From: Bryum argenteum
Lineage: Eukaryota > Streptophyta > Bryopsida > Bryales > Bryaceae
Direction: 5' to 3'
NCBI GenBank assembly: GCA_037043015.1
Contig: CM073327.1
Location: 7,484,727-7,548,726 of the forward strand
Length of the DNA: 64,000 nucleotides
A program made the position numbers and the translations under genes. Each line of letters starts with the position of its first letter. Position 1 is the first letter of the stretch. The notes beneath the pieces are model-generated. The model did not search any database and was not told the DNA's origin. It was given only the letters and a program-made list of their open reading frames with translations. This document shows positions 11,757-22,761 of the stretch, one piece after another.

Positions 11757-12409
11757 CTCTCTGGATCTGGCTACGAATCGAAGTAGTAGGGTTGCGAATG
11801 GAAGAAACAAGGAGCTTGTGCGATCAACTAAGCCTCAGAAGACGAGAACTAGCAGAAGATCTACTCACACTGTTCACCGGCAGTGCAGTACAGTGTCTTT
11901 TAGGGTTGCCAATCTGACATGTGATTGTTCTAATACGGAAAATATCTTCCACGTGCCGTCCACTTTTAGTACTCTCTGAAATTTTACTTTAAAAGTCACA
12001 AGGGAACCAGATGATTATTCTTGTCGTAACTCCAGGTCTCCGGCACTTTAAAAATTCCCTTGTGATCGGCAATCGGTGTTCATTCCAAGAATTTTTGTCT
12101 TCCTGCCTGGTGCTGCTAATTCAGAGTCGAATGCATCGCCTCGAGGAATTTATTGTTTCTGAGAATGCTGCCCTCAATGTTCGGTTGACAAAGTATCAAT
12201 CAGAGTGAGTCGGAGTCGCATTCTGATGCAAGGAGATGATTTGAACATCGTGTTATACGATGCTCATTCGTTTTTCTGCCAGATTCAAATTGATGTGCTG
12301 TGAAAACCATAGCTGGTGAAAGCTCACATTCGTCGTTCTGGGGGGTACCAAATGAATCATAGCTGGTGGAAGCTCACATCACCGTTTTGGGGGCACCAAA
12401 TGAGCAGGG
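11757..12409. other. Spacer between PDI and lectin kinase genes
   Basis: The left part should be the PDI promoter, since that gene reads leftward. Near the right end, 12308-12404 is a tandem duplication of a ~50-bp unit with CATAGCTGGTG and GAAGCTCACAT and CACCAAATGA, just beyond the kinase stop codon and thus probably in its 3' UTR. Confidence 0.6.
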
Positions 12410-14936
12410 TCAGAGTTTTCGGATGGTGAGGGGCTCGGGGGGACGGGCGACGCTAACGATGCCTTCGAGCATTTGGACGACTTTGCCCATACTGGGGCGC
12501 GCGGAGGGTTCATCTTGAACGCACCAGAAGGCAGTGAAGACGGTGCGTTCAACCTGAGCGAGATCCACATTCTGGCTGTCAAAGCTCTTCATGAGGCTGC
12601 CAGCGAGCATGTCACGGTACACCCACGTCGGGAACCGGACGCGTTCGGCGTCGGGGGAGGCAGCATCCAAGGCTCTCCTCCCGACCACAAGCTCAAGGAG
12701 GACCATGCCAAAGCTGTACACGTCTGCCTTGGCAGTCAAAGGCAAATTGGCGCCCCATTCCGGTGCGAGGTAACCCCGCGTGCCACGAATGGTGGTGATG
12801 TTCCGCTCGCGCCCTTGCAACCCCAGCAGCTTCGCCAAGCCGAAGTCCGATACCTTGGGACAAAACCTCTCGTCCAGGAGGATATTCTCGGGCTTGATGT
12901 CGCAGTGGACTACACACTCGCGGCACTCTTCGTGCAAGTACATGATGCCGCGTGCTGTGCCGAGTGCTACGGCGAATCGTGTCTCCCAGGGCAGAATCAT
13001 TCGTGAGGAGACCGTGCTCCTGCTGCTCATTGAGCTGCTTGAGGTCGTCGTCGTCATGTCACCCCCTTGCACCAGATAGTGATCTAGTGACCCATTGCAA
13101 AGATACTCGTAAACTAACAATCTGTGTGCTTTCTCCGTGCAATAGCCATGCAGATGGACCAAATTCACATGATGCGTGCTGCCGATCACCGACACTTCAG
13201 TTCGAAACTCTTGTTCTCCTGCACAACACAAGCGAGGACATCACTACGTGGACAGAGTATGGATTCGGAGGTCGTGCATCACGTTCATGGTTCGCTTTTA
13301 ATGAGGTTAATCTAGCTTGGAGAGGAATGTGATGTGGGAAATCACCTTGCTCGACGACATCCTCCAGTTGTTTAACAGCCACGATTGTTCCGTTTTCAAG
13401 CACACCTTTGTAGACGGTTCCGAACCCGCCAGCCCCTAGCTTCTCGCTGAAGTTCTTGGTCGCCTTCTGCAACGTCCTGTATGATAATCTAACGGGCGCG
13501 CCTGGGACGTATTCAAGAGTTGGCGATGGAGAGCGTCGTAGGCCGCGACCGAGTGCCGTAGCTTTCTCGCCCAGATTCAAATACGGCCACGCTACTAGCA
13601 ACAGAAGAAAGCCAGCAAGGGCCGAGACACACGCGAGGGCCACAATAAGCCCGGTGGAGTTTCGAGAGTTTTCAGGGCTAAAGGCAGGATACGACGTCAC
13701 TTTCTGGTCGACACAAAGCTTGACGAAGCTTTGAGCTGCGATGAAGGGCGATCGGTAAGCGCTGAAGAATTGCGTTCGTTTTAACCTACAGAAAGCAGAA
13801 CCCTCATTCTCGAGAGTGGAAGCAACACAAGCAGTGCCCACGGTGGTCACATCGACCAAACACATACGCGCACAACTCGTACTATTAGCGCTGTTCTGGA
13901 GGTAGTCGGACGTGAAGGCGAGCAGGAATGTGTTCTCTAACGTCACTGTTTTCAATCCTGCTGTGCAATTCAGATTCATGATCACGTCGCATCCTTCTTG
14001 CAGGCTGATGAACTGATAGCCTGGTAAGCACGAGCAAACTGGCCCCGTCTCCGAATACGCACACAATCCATTTCGACCACACCACCCGTAAATCTCACAC
14101 TCATTAGCGAATGCTGCCCACGTTGCTGTCCAGTTCGACGCCGCATCGTCCCAGCTCAACGTCTCCAAGTTCCCATTTGAGCTCAGCGTCACTCTCCTCA
14201 ACGGACCCGTCCCGTAATCGCTGCTCCGGTAAGAGCCCGATACTCCTGATGTGTTGAGCAGCTGGAGTTCCCCCAGCTCATTGAAGGAAGCACGATTTGC
14301 ACTTGAATCAGCGGTCCAGTAAACAGTTGTCTGATTGAAGTTCAGCACCAAGTTTACATCTGTGTCCACCTTAAAGGACAGCGTATACGGGCTCACGTAA
14401 TCAGATATGTGCAGGCTCGCCATCGCCGTAAGAGCCTTTCCTTGAGACAATGTCTGTCCAGGCAACAGCGTGTCCGAAGGAGAATCCCATGTTTGCCATA
14501 AGACATGGCCAGTGCTATTCAATAGCATGAAATTCCCGGAGTCGCTGAAGGTCGCTCCGCTCACACCGAGGCCATCTGTGTTGCTCGACCACACGAGAGC
14601 ATTCGACGTCTGAAGCTCAAGGCTTCCGTTGCTGGTGAGTGTGATCTTCGCCCCGGCATCGTACTGACCATCGTTGCTCACCAATCTCCACACGATGGTC
14701 TGTACCGGCAGCCTCGAGTACCAAATGCCAAGTTTGTAGCTATCTCTCTCCCCGTAGAAGCCAAATGAGAAATTGCCACTTGGTGATGATGTCCAGGCCG
14801 TGTCACCCGCAACAAGGCTTCCTCCAAGACCTATGGTCGCGTTGCTGGATTGCTGACAGTCAGCTTGGAACCACAAGCTCACAACGATGATCAGTTTGAA
14901 CAAAAACTGAACGGCGTCTAACGCATTCTTGTTCAT
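12410..14936 (-). CDS. G-type lectin S-receptor-like Ser/Thr kinase, SD2-5 like
   Basis: Two exons on the minus strand, 14936-13347/13346 and 13218-12410, split by a 127-bp intron inside the kinase domain (donor GT at 13345, acceptor AG before 13218), giving 799 residues. The order is signal peptide (1-27), B-lectin (about 36-160, WQTWDSPSDTLLPGQ), EGF-like Cys cluster (280-303), PAN-like Cys-rich region (315-408), one transmembrane helix (about 429-452) and kinase (499-780). The kinase has the Gly loop LGAGGFGTVYKG, Lys522 in VAVKQ, catalytic HCDIKPEN (Asp637) and DFGLAKL. HCD in place of HRD makes it a non-RD kinase. A Ser/Thr-rich insert lies at about residues 581-604, before the catalytic loop. 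Such receptors sit in the plasma membrane and sense extracellular ligands; the ligand is unknown. ORFs on the opposite strand are shadows. Confidence 0.93.
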
Positions 14937-15153
14937 TTTTGTAGCGCATTCTTGTCTATCAATGTCAAACCCTGACCATATCCCACGAAAGGTTCAAAGT
15001 GCACTTGGAGCTATCTCCTACCGTAACATTCTTCTTTTTCTTCTCACGAATCAGTCATCGCTGGATCCGGAAAGCGAGAAGCTTTTTGACATTGGATTTC
15101 CTATCCGACACGACCATGAGCTTTCTTTAAAGCTGCAGTGACCTTTAGGAGCT

Positions 15154-16121
15154 CTCAGCCACCTTAATTATACCATGCCAAAGTGTAAGGTCGTCGAAGT
15201 CTAGTTCTTGTCACTGAAGTATACATTTCCAGCTCCGTACAGAGTGAAAGCCTCCTTCAGGAACCATTGAAAGTTTGCCGCCAAAACAAAAAAGATACAC
15301 TTCTGCTATGGAAATTGTAATACAACAACAAGACGTGGCAAACTATTGGACCTCGTCCTCGGCTGCATTTATCCTTGACAACAGACGCGGGAAACTAACG
15401 ATTCGAATATTCAATAAGGCTCCGCTAGTTCCGAAACTCGAGGTTACAAATCGAAAAGGTGTCGGTTGCATCTCCTATCTGAAATGACCATTCTCCATGC
15501 GCTTTCCATGGTGCAGTGACCTTTTGTACCTCTCAGCCCCCGTTCTACCATGCAGCAGTATCAGCTCGCTGAGGAAGGCTAGTCCTTGCCACTAAAGCAT
15601 TTCCAGCTCCTTTAATACCGCGCTCAAAAATAACTGAACCTTTGCCTCTCAAAGAAGAATAGTATTCTTCTGCTATAAAATCTGCAAACAACAACGAGAC
15701 GTAGCAAATTAGCTGCGGAAACCTTTAGAACCTCCCGAATTCTAGTTCTTGCTACAAGACATAACTGAACCTTTGTCTCTTAAACAAGAAAATTTCTTCT
15801 GCTGTGGAACATTGACAAACAGCAAGAAATAACTATACTCGTCGTTCGCTGCACTTATCCCATGCGCGATCCCCGTGAACTAACGTATCAATATCCAATA
15901 AGCCTCCGCAGTCTAGTCCTCTCCACTAAAGCGTTTCAAGCTCTCTCAGAAATCAATGACAGAGCCTGTATCTCTTAAACAAGAGAGATACTCTTTCTGC
16001 TACAGAAATCGTCAAATGACCACGATACCTCGCAAATTAGTTGCAGCAACTCTCTGCCACCGATATTTACCATGCCGAAGTATTCGGTCGCCGAGGTCTA
16101 GTTTCTTGTCACTTAAGTATC
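15154..16121. repeat. Degenerate long tandem repeat upstream of the lectin kinase
   Basis: A ~90-bp block with CTCTCAGCC/CTCTCTGCC, ACCATGC, a GTCTAGTTCTTGTCACT-like word and CCAGCTCCGT occurs at about 15154, 15530 and 16046. Between blocks, shorter related words recur: TTCTGCTATGGAAAT, AACAAGACGTGGCAAA, and AATATTCAATAAG-like words. Unit length is irregular (about 370-520 bp) and divergence is high. Because the kinase reads leftward, this array is in its upstream region. No ORF is conserved between units. Confidence 0.55.
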
Positions 16122-17230
16122 TCCAACTCCGTACAACACAACGAAAATCTCACAAAGAAAGAAACCTCGCATCTGAAACAGAATAGAAATTCCTCTGCTA
16201 TGGAAATCTCAAACTAATCCAACACGCGATCACCGAAAATTAACAAATTAAATTTCCAATAAGACTCCGCAACGTTCGAAGTCTACTTCCTTGCCACTGA
16301 GATATTTCAAGCTCCGTGCACAGATTGAAAACCTTCGCCGCCGAAAAAAAAATAAAGGAATTATTCTGCAGCTATGGACGCAACTCGGCGATCACCGGAA
16401 GCTAACAATCCAAATGTCCAACTCCACAACGTCCGAATCCAATAATGTCTTTCTACCTCCGTGCACAGAGTGTAGACCTCAAAATTTTCAGAGCCTGTAC
16501 AAATCATCATACCTTCGCCTCTGAAATGAAGAAAGATCGTCAAACAAATCCGGACGAAGCTCGACAACCGCTGCACTTATCACCGGCTCGAATCGTCCGC
16601 TGCAATCTTCTCGTTCCTTAACCAAAGACGAACTCCTGCTGCAAGAAATCGATTGTAGCCTTTTGCAATGCAGAATGAGCCTTTTCTCAGGAGCGACCAA
16701 AGCTTCTGGCTATGGCCAGCATAGAAAAGAGCCCGTACTGTATTCATTCGGTCACATTCTGTCGCTTTCACTTTCTTGTATCCACCTAAAATACTGACTC
16801 TTGTTCATGAGCCTTCAATTACTATAGCCTACTATTAGAATTTTTCAATCTCTTGCAGGGAGTATATAGTCATTGCCACATGATGAAGATGATGTAATCC
16901 TCAGTCACAAGGTGACGAACAGAAGAAGACAATTCAAATAAGCAAGTGAAAGTGATGATCTCTTACCTTAAAAAAAGGAAAGACAAACGATGTGGTCCAA
17001 GGAACAAGAGGTTCAATTTCTTAAAGAAATGATTGAGTGCATGTAATGAAGAGACAGACAAGGGGAAGGGAAGGAGGCATGGCAATTGCACTTTTAACTT
17101 ATGGTACCTCGTGTGTGAAATCATTGGACCTACCTTGTTTGTGTCAACTTTTTAGGGTCCATGTGGGTTGACTGCATTGACTTACATTGACCCAATAGGG
17201 TTGTGTTCGGACCAAAAATCTTAGCTTGTA
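16122..17230. other. Continuation of repeat-derived DNA, no gene
   Basis: Fragments of the preceding repeat reach about 16600. The rest is AT-rich intergenic DNA with no coding signal I can support. Confidence 0.45.
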
Positions 17231-17320
17231 CTCCCTCTGTCTTATTATGATTGTTTGGAGTCTACCTCGAGAGATAGAGTTGAGAGAACCTAGTGGACAG
17301 TTATAATGGGACATAGGGAG
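17231..17320. mobile_element. Stowaway-like MITE, 90 bp
   Basis: Starts CTCCCTCTGTCTTATTATGA, and its right end reads TCATAATGGG-like sequence closing in ACATAGGGAG (reverse complement CTCCCTATGTCCCATTATAA). It is flanked on both sides by the dinucleotide TA, the expected target duplication for Tc1/mariner-type Stowaway elements. It is non-coding. Confidence 0.75.
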
Positions 17321-19340
17321 TAGAAGATAGGGTCGCTTTTAGAGATGGGGTCGATTTTGCAAGTAGGGTTGGTTTGACATGTGGTGTGGAATGTTTTGTA
17401 ACTTGCTACCTTTACAAAGTGGGTGCACTTTTTACTAACAAGGTGTACAGTATTCAGTAAGAATGACTTTTCTTGGGGGGAACAAGATGTATGGTGAAAC
17501 CCACCTACTGTTGTGCACTTAAGGGAAAGTGAGCGAATCTACATGCAAGGGAAGACAGATCTTTATAAAGGCAAGAATCTTGGGTGCCTGCCTTTAGGTA
17601 GGTGCCCATCTTTAGGTAGTTTCACCATATGGCAATAGAAACGTTGAAGCAATGGTCCGAAAGGACCATAGATAATCTAGGGATACATAATGGATACTCT
17701 CACATGGTCATAATTACATGACTACAACCTATGTTCATGTTTGCCCTTTCTAGGGTGTTTGATTCATGTTTCCATTTCTAAAATTTGAGAAAATAACTTC
17801 AATTCCAAAATTATCAAATATGAAATATTTATGATGTTTGATGACACTATGAGAGAAGTGTGGTATTTTCATCAAGCTAAATGACTCCAAGATTTCCACC
17901 AAGCTTGGCGGAATGAGACATTCATGGTGAAAACACTCGTGTAGAGCTCGGTGAAAATATCATGCACTTCCAGTTGAATCTTCATACCACAACGAAAGAG
18001 ATGTTGAGTTTAGAGAATGTTGAGTACTTGGTCGTATGTAACCAAAGTAGCCCAACTAGTCTACAAGGTACTCTAGATTTTTTTTTAAAAAACATTAAGT
18101 TGGAGTCTTTCGAGACCTGTTATTATTACATGCTATAAGAATTATTGTTTTTTTAAACCAAGATACCGACAGTATTGAATAAGGGAGCACCCGTGTGAAG
18201 GCAACCGACGTAAATCACGAGGCACAATATGAACCTTGACATTGACAAGCAACAGCCTAATGAATTTGCCCCTTCACACAAATTCAATTTCGCTTTGGCG
18301 ACATGCACAATTCCATTTGAAATGCTCACTCAGAATCACAAGATGAAGCTGCAACTTTTTGTAATTTGCTCCTACTATTATTTCTTCAGTTTGGGGAAAC
18401 GATGATTTTGATTACTCAAGGCTGAGAGTGAATGGATTTCAGTATTAGAATGGGGTGGTTTTTGTTTCTAACAGTTCTGATGTCGTGTTTTCTAAGCAGA
18501 AAAAAGCGTTTTTCATTCTGTTCTTCCACTTCCTTTTTGAGCCTCTTGTATCTGAGTGTCTATTGTTGCAGAATGTGCGTCTTGCAATTTTGTATCTGAC
18601 AGACACCCATGAGGGGATTCTTGGTTTGAAGGAGCCCTGACCGTGAGGAGGAGAGCTTTGCTCGTGACGGGAGGCATATATGCAAGCATCAACATGAACT
18701 CAGAATCAGAGATAGGCCGTCCATTCATCACTTGATAAAAGCAAGTACATCGATCAGCTCCTATTTGAATGGGTCCTGAAGTGGATATTAACAAATCTCA
18801 ATCGTACCGATTCAGTACTAACAGAAGCTAACTAATATAAGAAGACCTTTCATTTGAAAAGTGGTATAATTATGAAACCTGATATAGACACAGAAAATTT
18901 TGTCATTATTTCCCTCCACAAACAAACAGACAGACTTGCCGAGTGTTGAACTATATATGGCACTCCTGAAAGACCAAAGTAAGCTCATGTAACAACAGTT
19001 ATACTGTAAATAATAGCATTCTCATCATTCAAAAGGTTGCATCATTCGAACCTGAAGAGAGATTGAAGCCGATGTTTGCACTTCCTGCACGAAAGTAACG
19101 CACGCATGTAACCTCAAATCCGTAATGCTAATAGATGAACATATTATTGAAAAAGAAGAGAAGATGAGCATTGTAGCATAAAAAGTGAGTTACGGAAGGA
19201 AAGCTTACTCTTAGTTTTGCAAGGTATGAGCAAGATGGAACAACTGAATGTTTGAGATTTGGCACTTGAAAAGAACTAACACTTGAGTTCAACATGAAAT
19301 ATAGCGCATAGATTACAGCGCACTTCAACAGAAATGAGGA
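17321..19340. other. Intergenic, no supported gene
   Basis: AT-rich. A ~60-bp block at about 17495-17560 (GTGAAACCCACCTA, GTGCACTTAAGG, GAATCTACATG) recurs at about 59178-59230, so part of this stretch is a dispersed repeat. Nothing else is recognisable. Confidence 0.45.
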
Positions 19341-19455
19341 CCTCAATTCCGTTAAAATGGCACTATGCCATGTGCCATTTTGTCACACCAAATCTTACAT
19401 ATGCGCCATGTGACAAAATGGCACATGGCATAGTGCCATTTTAACGGAATTGAGG
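19341..19455. mobile_element. Perfect foldback MITE (46-bp arms, 23-bp loop)
   Basis: Arms 19341-19386 and 19410-19455 are perfect reverse complements over 46 bp, beginning CCTCAATTCCGTTAAAATGG. The 23-bp loop contains ACCAAATCTTACATATG. The complete match implies recent origin or gene conversion. Outer sequence and loop are shared with the longer, diverged element at 8146-8387. Confidence 0.9.
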
Positions 19456-20069
19456 TTTAATACAAAATTTTCAATGACCAAATAGCAAACTAAATCCACT
19501 CAAAAGCTGTCTAAACACGTTCGCTAGAGACATTGATGTGATTCCAAGTGATTTGCAACTGGTCTCAAGCATTCATCCTTGTTTGAGTTTTTGTTTGAAG
19601 CCGTTAAATAGCACAAGACATTCAAGCTTAATATCAAAAGATGCATGCAAGTGAAAGTCGGATGTTCAAACGTCAGTTTGAAAACTTTTACTTTAGGATT
19701 CTTTTATCTTAAATGTAAAATAATTTGATTTTTACTTTTGAACTCAATCTTTTACTTTGGAATCCTTAAACCTAGAGGATAGTAGATATAAAAGTCAAGG
19801 TTGAGGACAATCTCATTATCATAACTCATCTCTTCTAATTCATACTTCTATTGTTACTTTTGTACTTCTCTCGTTTGTTTAATAAAAACAAACAAACTTG
19901 TCGGCTTATCATTTCAATTCCAAGGTTGGCCAAACATGTCGCTCTTCTGTGTTAGCATCAAACCTTTGTTGTCACTCTACAAAAAGGCTCCAACTTCCTC
20001 TCCCACGCTTTATAAGGGTGTGTCTCCTAAAGGTGGTACATTTTTAGTCGAAGAAAACAATTTCCCATT
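19456..20069. other. Upstream region of the rhodanese gene
   Basis: AT-rich. CTTTATAAG at about 20007-20015 lies some 55-60 bp before the rhodanese ATG and is a plausible TATA element. The small ORF starting at 19936 is in another frame, overlaps the rhodanese start and has no recognisable domain. Confidence 0.4.
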
Positions 20070-20483
20070 GTGTCTGTGCACCGTAACTTGGAGTCTTGGA
20101 AGGGCATCAAAGTGCAAGAAAATGAGCATGTTCCAGTGCAAGTAGCCAATGAGCATCTCACGGGGGGATATCGCTACTTGGACGTTCGGACTGTTGAAGA
20201 ATACAATGCCGGACATGTTGAAGGCTCCATCAACATTCCGTATCTTGTGAATTGGGGAGGCTGTATGAGGAAAAATTACAGCTTTTTGGATGAGGTGGAA
20301 GCAAGATTTGGCAAGAATGATGAGATTGTTGTGGGTTGTAAGACTGGCGAGGTGTTGTCTAGAATGGTTGCAATCGAACTAGTAGCTGCAAACTTCACTA
20401 ATGTTACTACTTTGGGAGGAGGCGAAGTAGCTTCGGAGAATAACGGACTTCCTAGTGTAACAAACCAAAAAATAGGAAGATAA
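20070..20483 (+). CDS. Single-domain rhodanese / sulfurtransferase
   Basis: An intronless 137-residue ORF. Plant STR-type rhodanese hallmarks are clear: YRYLDVRTVEEYNAGHVEGSINIPY (CH2A-like N-terminal motif), FGKNDEIVVGCKTGEVLSR with the active-site Cys at residue 90, then AIELVAANFTNVTTLGGG. Rhodaneses transfer sulfane sulfur from a donor to thiol acceptors via a Cys persulfide. The active loop CKTGEVLSR is unusual against the common CxxGxRS, and the usual C-terminal WxxNGLP is reduced to ENNGLP. I see no transit or signal peptide, so the cytosol is most likely. Lack of introns and slight erosion of motifs raise the possibility of a retrocopy, although the frame is complete. The start at 20070 is the first in-frame Met; residues before about 15 are not conserved. 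Confidence 0.75.
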   Translation: MSVHRNLESWKGIKVQENEHVPVQVANEHLTGGYRYLDVRTVEEYNAGHVEGSINIPYLVNWGGCMRKNYSFLDEVEARFGKNDEIVVGCKTGEVLSRMVAIELVAANFTNVTTLGGGEVASENNGLPSVTNQKIGR

Positions 20484-21668
20484 ACATTGTGTATTCATAA
20501 TAATAACCCAAAAGAGGGAGAATTCTTTGCCTACAAGGAACATTCATTTTTTCTGGAGATAGAGAAAGATCAAGGGTCCAAGTGCCGAACGGAAGAATTT
20601 TGTACGACTAATTTGAGAAAATAGAGTAGAATTTATTAAACTACTTACCACAAAGCTTACATTGGCTTGTTGAAAGGAACAAGATAGTTCTTTTAATGTA
20701 GCCAATCTCATTGCATGGTATTTATTTCTTGTAGGCTAATCTTGAATCCTCAAGGGTACTAGTTTTGGTGTCTCCACAAATTGTAAACCATGGATCTCGT
20801 CCATAAATTATAACGTAATTAACCTTCTCAAATAATGCCTCATACTCAAATGGGATCAATGTAGTGGAGTTAATGATATAAGCGACTTTTGTGGCATGGG
20901 CTAAGTAAGTGGTAGGATAGACCAAGTGGAATCATCTTGTTTGTACTCTTCTACATTTTTTTATAAATTTTTGAAATTGGACTTAATTTATAAGTTTTTT
21001 GAAGTTGGTTACCTTAGAATGGCATTGTGTATTAGTATATAGAAAATTGGATTGCAAAGCTATCATGTGCCTTCGGAACATTAAAATATCAGGAATTTAG
21101 GCCACTATTTTTTGAAGACCACGTACCAACCACTTGATATGTACAACAATACTTACCCACCAAGCAACCCTAGAACCTTTTACTTGATTATATATTGACA
21201 TACCCATATGGGAAAAGTAGTATTGTCCCAATTTCCCCTTGTCTAGTGGGCATCGGGTTATTTAACCATTTAAATTCCTTGTCGCAAAACTCTCTAAGTC
21301 ACAAAATTTTACCTTCCTTTACATTAAGCTCAAAAAATCTCAATCTAAGCATTATTTTGAAGATTCAACCGTAACATCTCAAATTTAACTTGACATTCTT
21401 CTCACATACCAAATTTGAACCGTTTATTCTTCCTCATTTGTGAGATTATATTGGTCAAAGTTGGCTGAGTTTTACTCCTCTGGGAACCTCCAAAACCCAT
21501 TTCGGGTTTCAAGGAAATTTACGGGTTACATTACGAACGGACACTTCATCCACGCCAACCCATCAGAAAGAAACTGGAGTTTCAATCTATCTTTCTATTT
21601 ATCTATCTATGTGACATACTCATGTGCATTAGAATCTTTTGATGAAATCACTCGAAAACTATCTTCAA
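20484..21668. other. Intergenic with a decayed TTAA-type element copy
   Basis: About 21290-21530 aligns piecewise to the outer TTAA elements at 21669-22261 and 27270-27921: shared words are CTCAATCTAAGCATTA, AAATTTGAACCGTT and GGTCAAAGTTGGCTGA. Its ends are not preserved. The ORF starting at 21440 lies across this relic and is not a gene. Confidence 0.5.
21530..21606 (+). repeat. Retroposon 3'-end fragment, copy 1
   Basis: CGGACACTTCATCCACGCCA, then a diverged middle, then TTTCTATTTATCTATCTAT. It resembles, on the + strand, the minus-strand copies at 22717-22812 and 31437-31505, which end in TTTA-type tandem tails. This is probably a SINE or LINE 3' end. Confidence 0.45.
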
Positions 21669-22261
21669 CCCCTAAAGATCCTTGATACAAAATTGTCTAA
21701 GTTAACCCTTAAACGCCCAAGCAAGCCCGAGGGGCTTGACTCCAACAGAATCTTCCCTGTAGCTCTCACTGTACTCAACTTTTCACTTATATTTTGATGT
21801 CAAACTGGTCACCTTCTTCTGATGTATTGAAAAAGTGAGATTTGACAATTCAAATCACAATTTGTATGAGTGATTTTGTGCTTTGAAAGGATTATGGTAG
21901 GTAGGTTGGGGTGGTACATAACCTTGTAGGAGGTTGCAAGCTCATCATTGATTGGTTCATTCACAATGCCCAAGTTCGAAAATTGCACTATTCATGATGC
22001 CCAAGTCCAGAAGATGTTGTGATCCAATTTTGGGCTACCCATTTCAGACCCCAAGGGCGTTTAAAAGTTAACAAAAAGAACATTCTTCTACTTCAGGCCC
22101 AAAGAAACTCAAACTTAGCATTAAATTTGACTCTTTCCTCTAATTTTTTCGCTAACGGTTAATTTTAATCCGATTTTGAAATTACAATGGTCAAAGTTGG
22201 CTGAAATTTTTCCATGCAAAAATCCCAAAAAACCATTTCAGCTTTCTTGGATCTTTAGGGG
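21669..22261. mobile_element. TTAA-flanked MITE carrying a nested 362-bp MITE
   Basis: The outer element begins CCCCTAAAGATCCTTGATAC and ends GGATCTTTAGGGG followed by TTAA, so the ends are inverted repeats of about 13 bp. The left flank is TTCAA rather than a perfect TTAA. A second element (21706-22067) interrupts it. With that removed, about 230 bp remain. It matches 27270-27921 in both end and internal words (CTTCTACTTCAGGCCCA, AAAGTTGGCTGA, CCATTTCAGCTTTCTTGG). TTAA target sites and CCC-starting ends suggest piggyBac-like mobilisation. It is non-coding. Confidence 0.7.
21706..22067. mobile_element. TTAA MITE family B, 362-bp copy 1
   Basis: Flanked by TTAA at 21702-21705 and 22068-22071. 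It starts CCCTTAAACGCCCAAGC and ends with the inverted GGGCGTTTAAAAG. It is the same length as the copy at 50848-51209, which is in opposite orientation, and the two are similar end to end. The interior carries two ~30-bp repeats around ATGCCCAAGT. No ORF is conserved. Confidence 0.85.
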
Positions 22262-22718
22262 TTAACACTTTGACGTGACTACATTCAACTCTTAGAGTGT
22301 CGAAAAGACCCTAGTACGACCCAAACATCACCATAGAAGACTTGGAGTGGACATCATTCTAGTCAAAATTCTTAGCATAGAATGTTCAAGGGAGAGTTGA
22401 ATAAATTCTCTTGGAAGGGACCCCCCTTGTCGAAGTAAAAAGCACATGTGATCAATGTGCTAAAAGACCCACCTGAGTTATTTCCGGGAAAAGGAATTTT
22501 TTTGAGAATTGGGAGTCCAATGCAGAATGTTCCTCATTTTGAGGGAATTGAGCTTTTGTCCTCTTTGACCCTTTTGAATGTGCAATTTCCTTGGTGAGGG
22601 GGTGCCCAGTCTAATTTACCGACATTTCACACTATTTTGAATACCTTTTGTTCAGGAAAATAACATGTTTCTTGAGGTCCATTTTGCACTTGGTGGTAGA
22701 GATGATGATGGTAATGAA

Positions 22719-22761
<43 letters not shown>

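Noticed and set aside
12473-13006. A 177-residue ORF opposite the lectin kinase
   Set aside because: Lies antisense to conserved kinase motifs; a shadow of the real gene.
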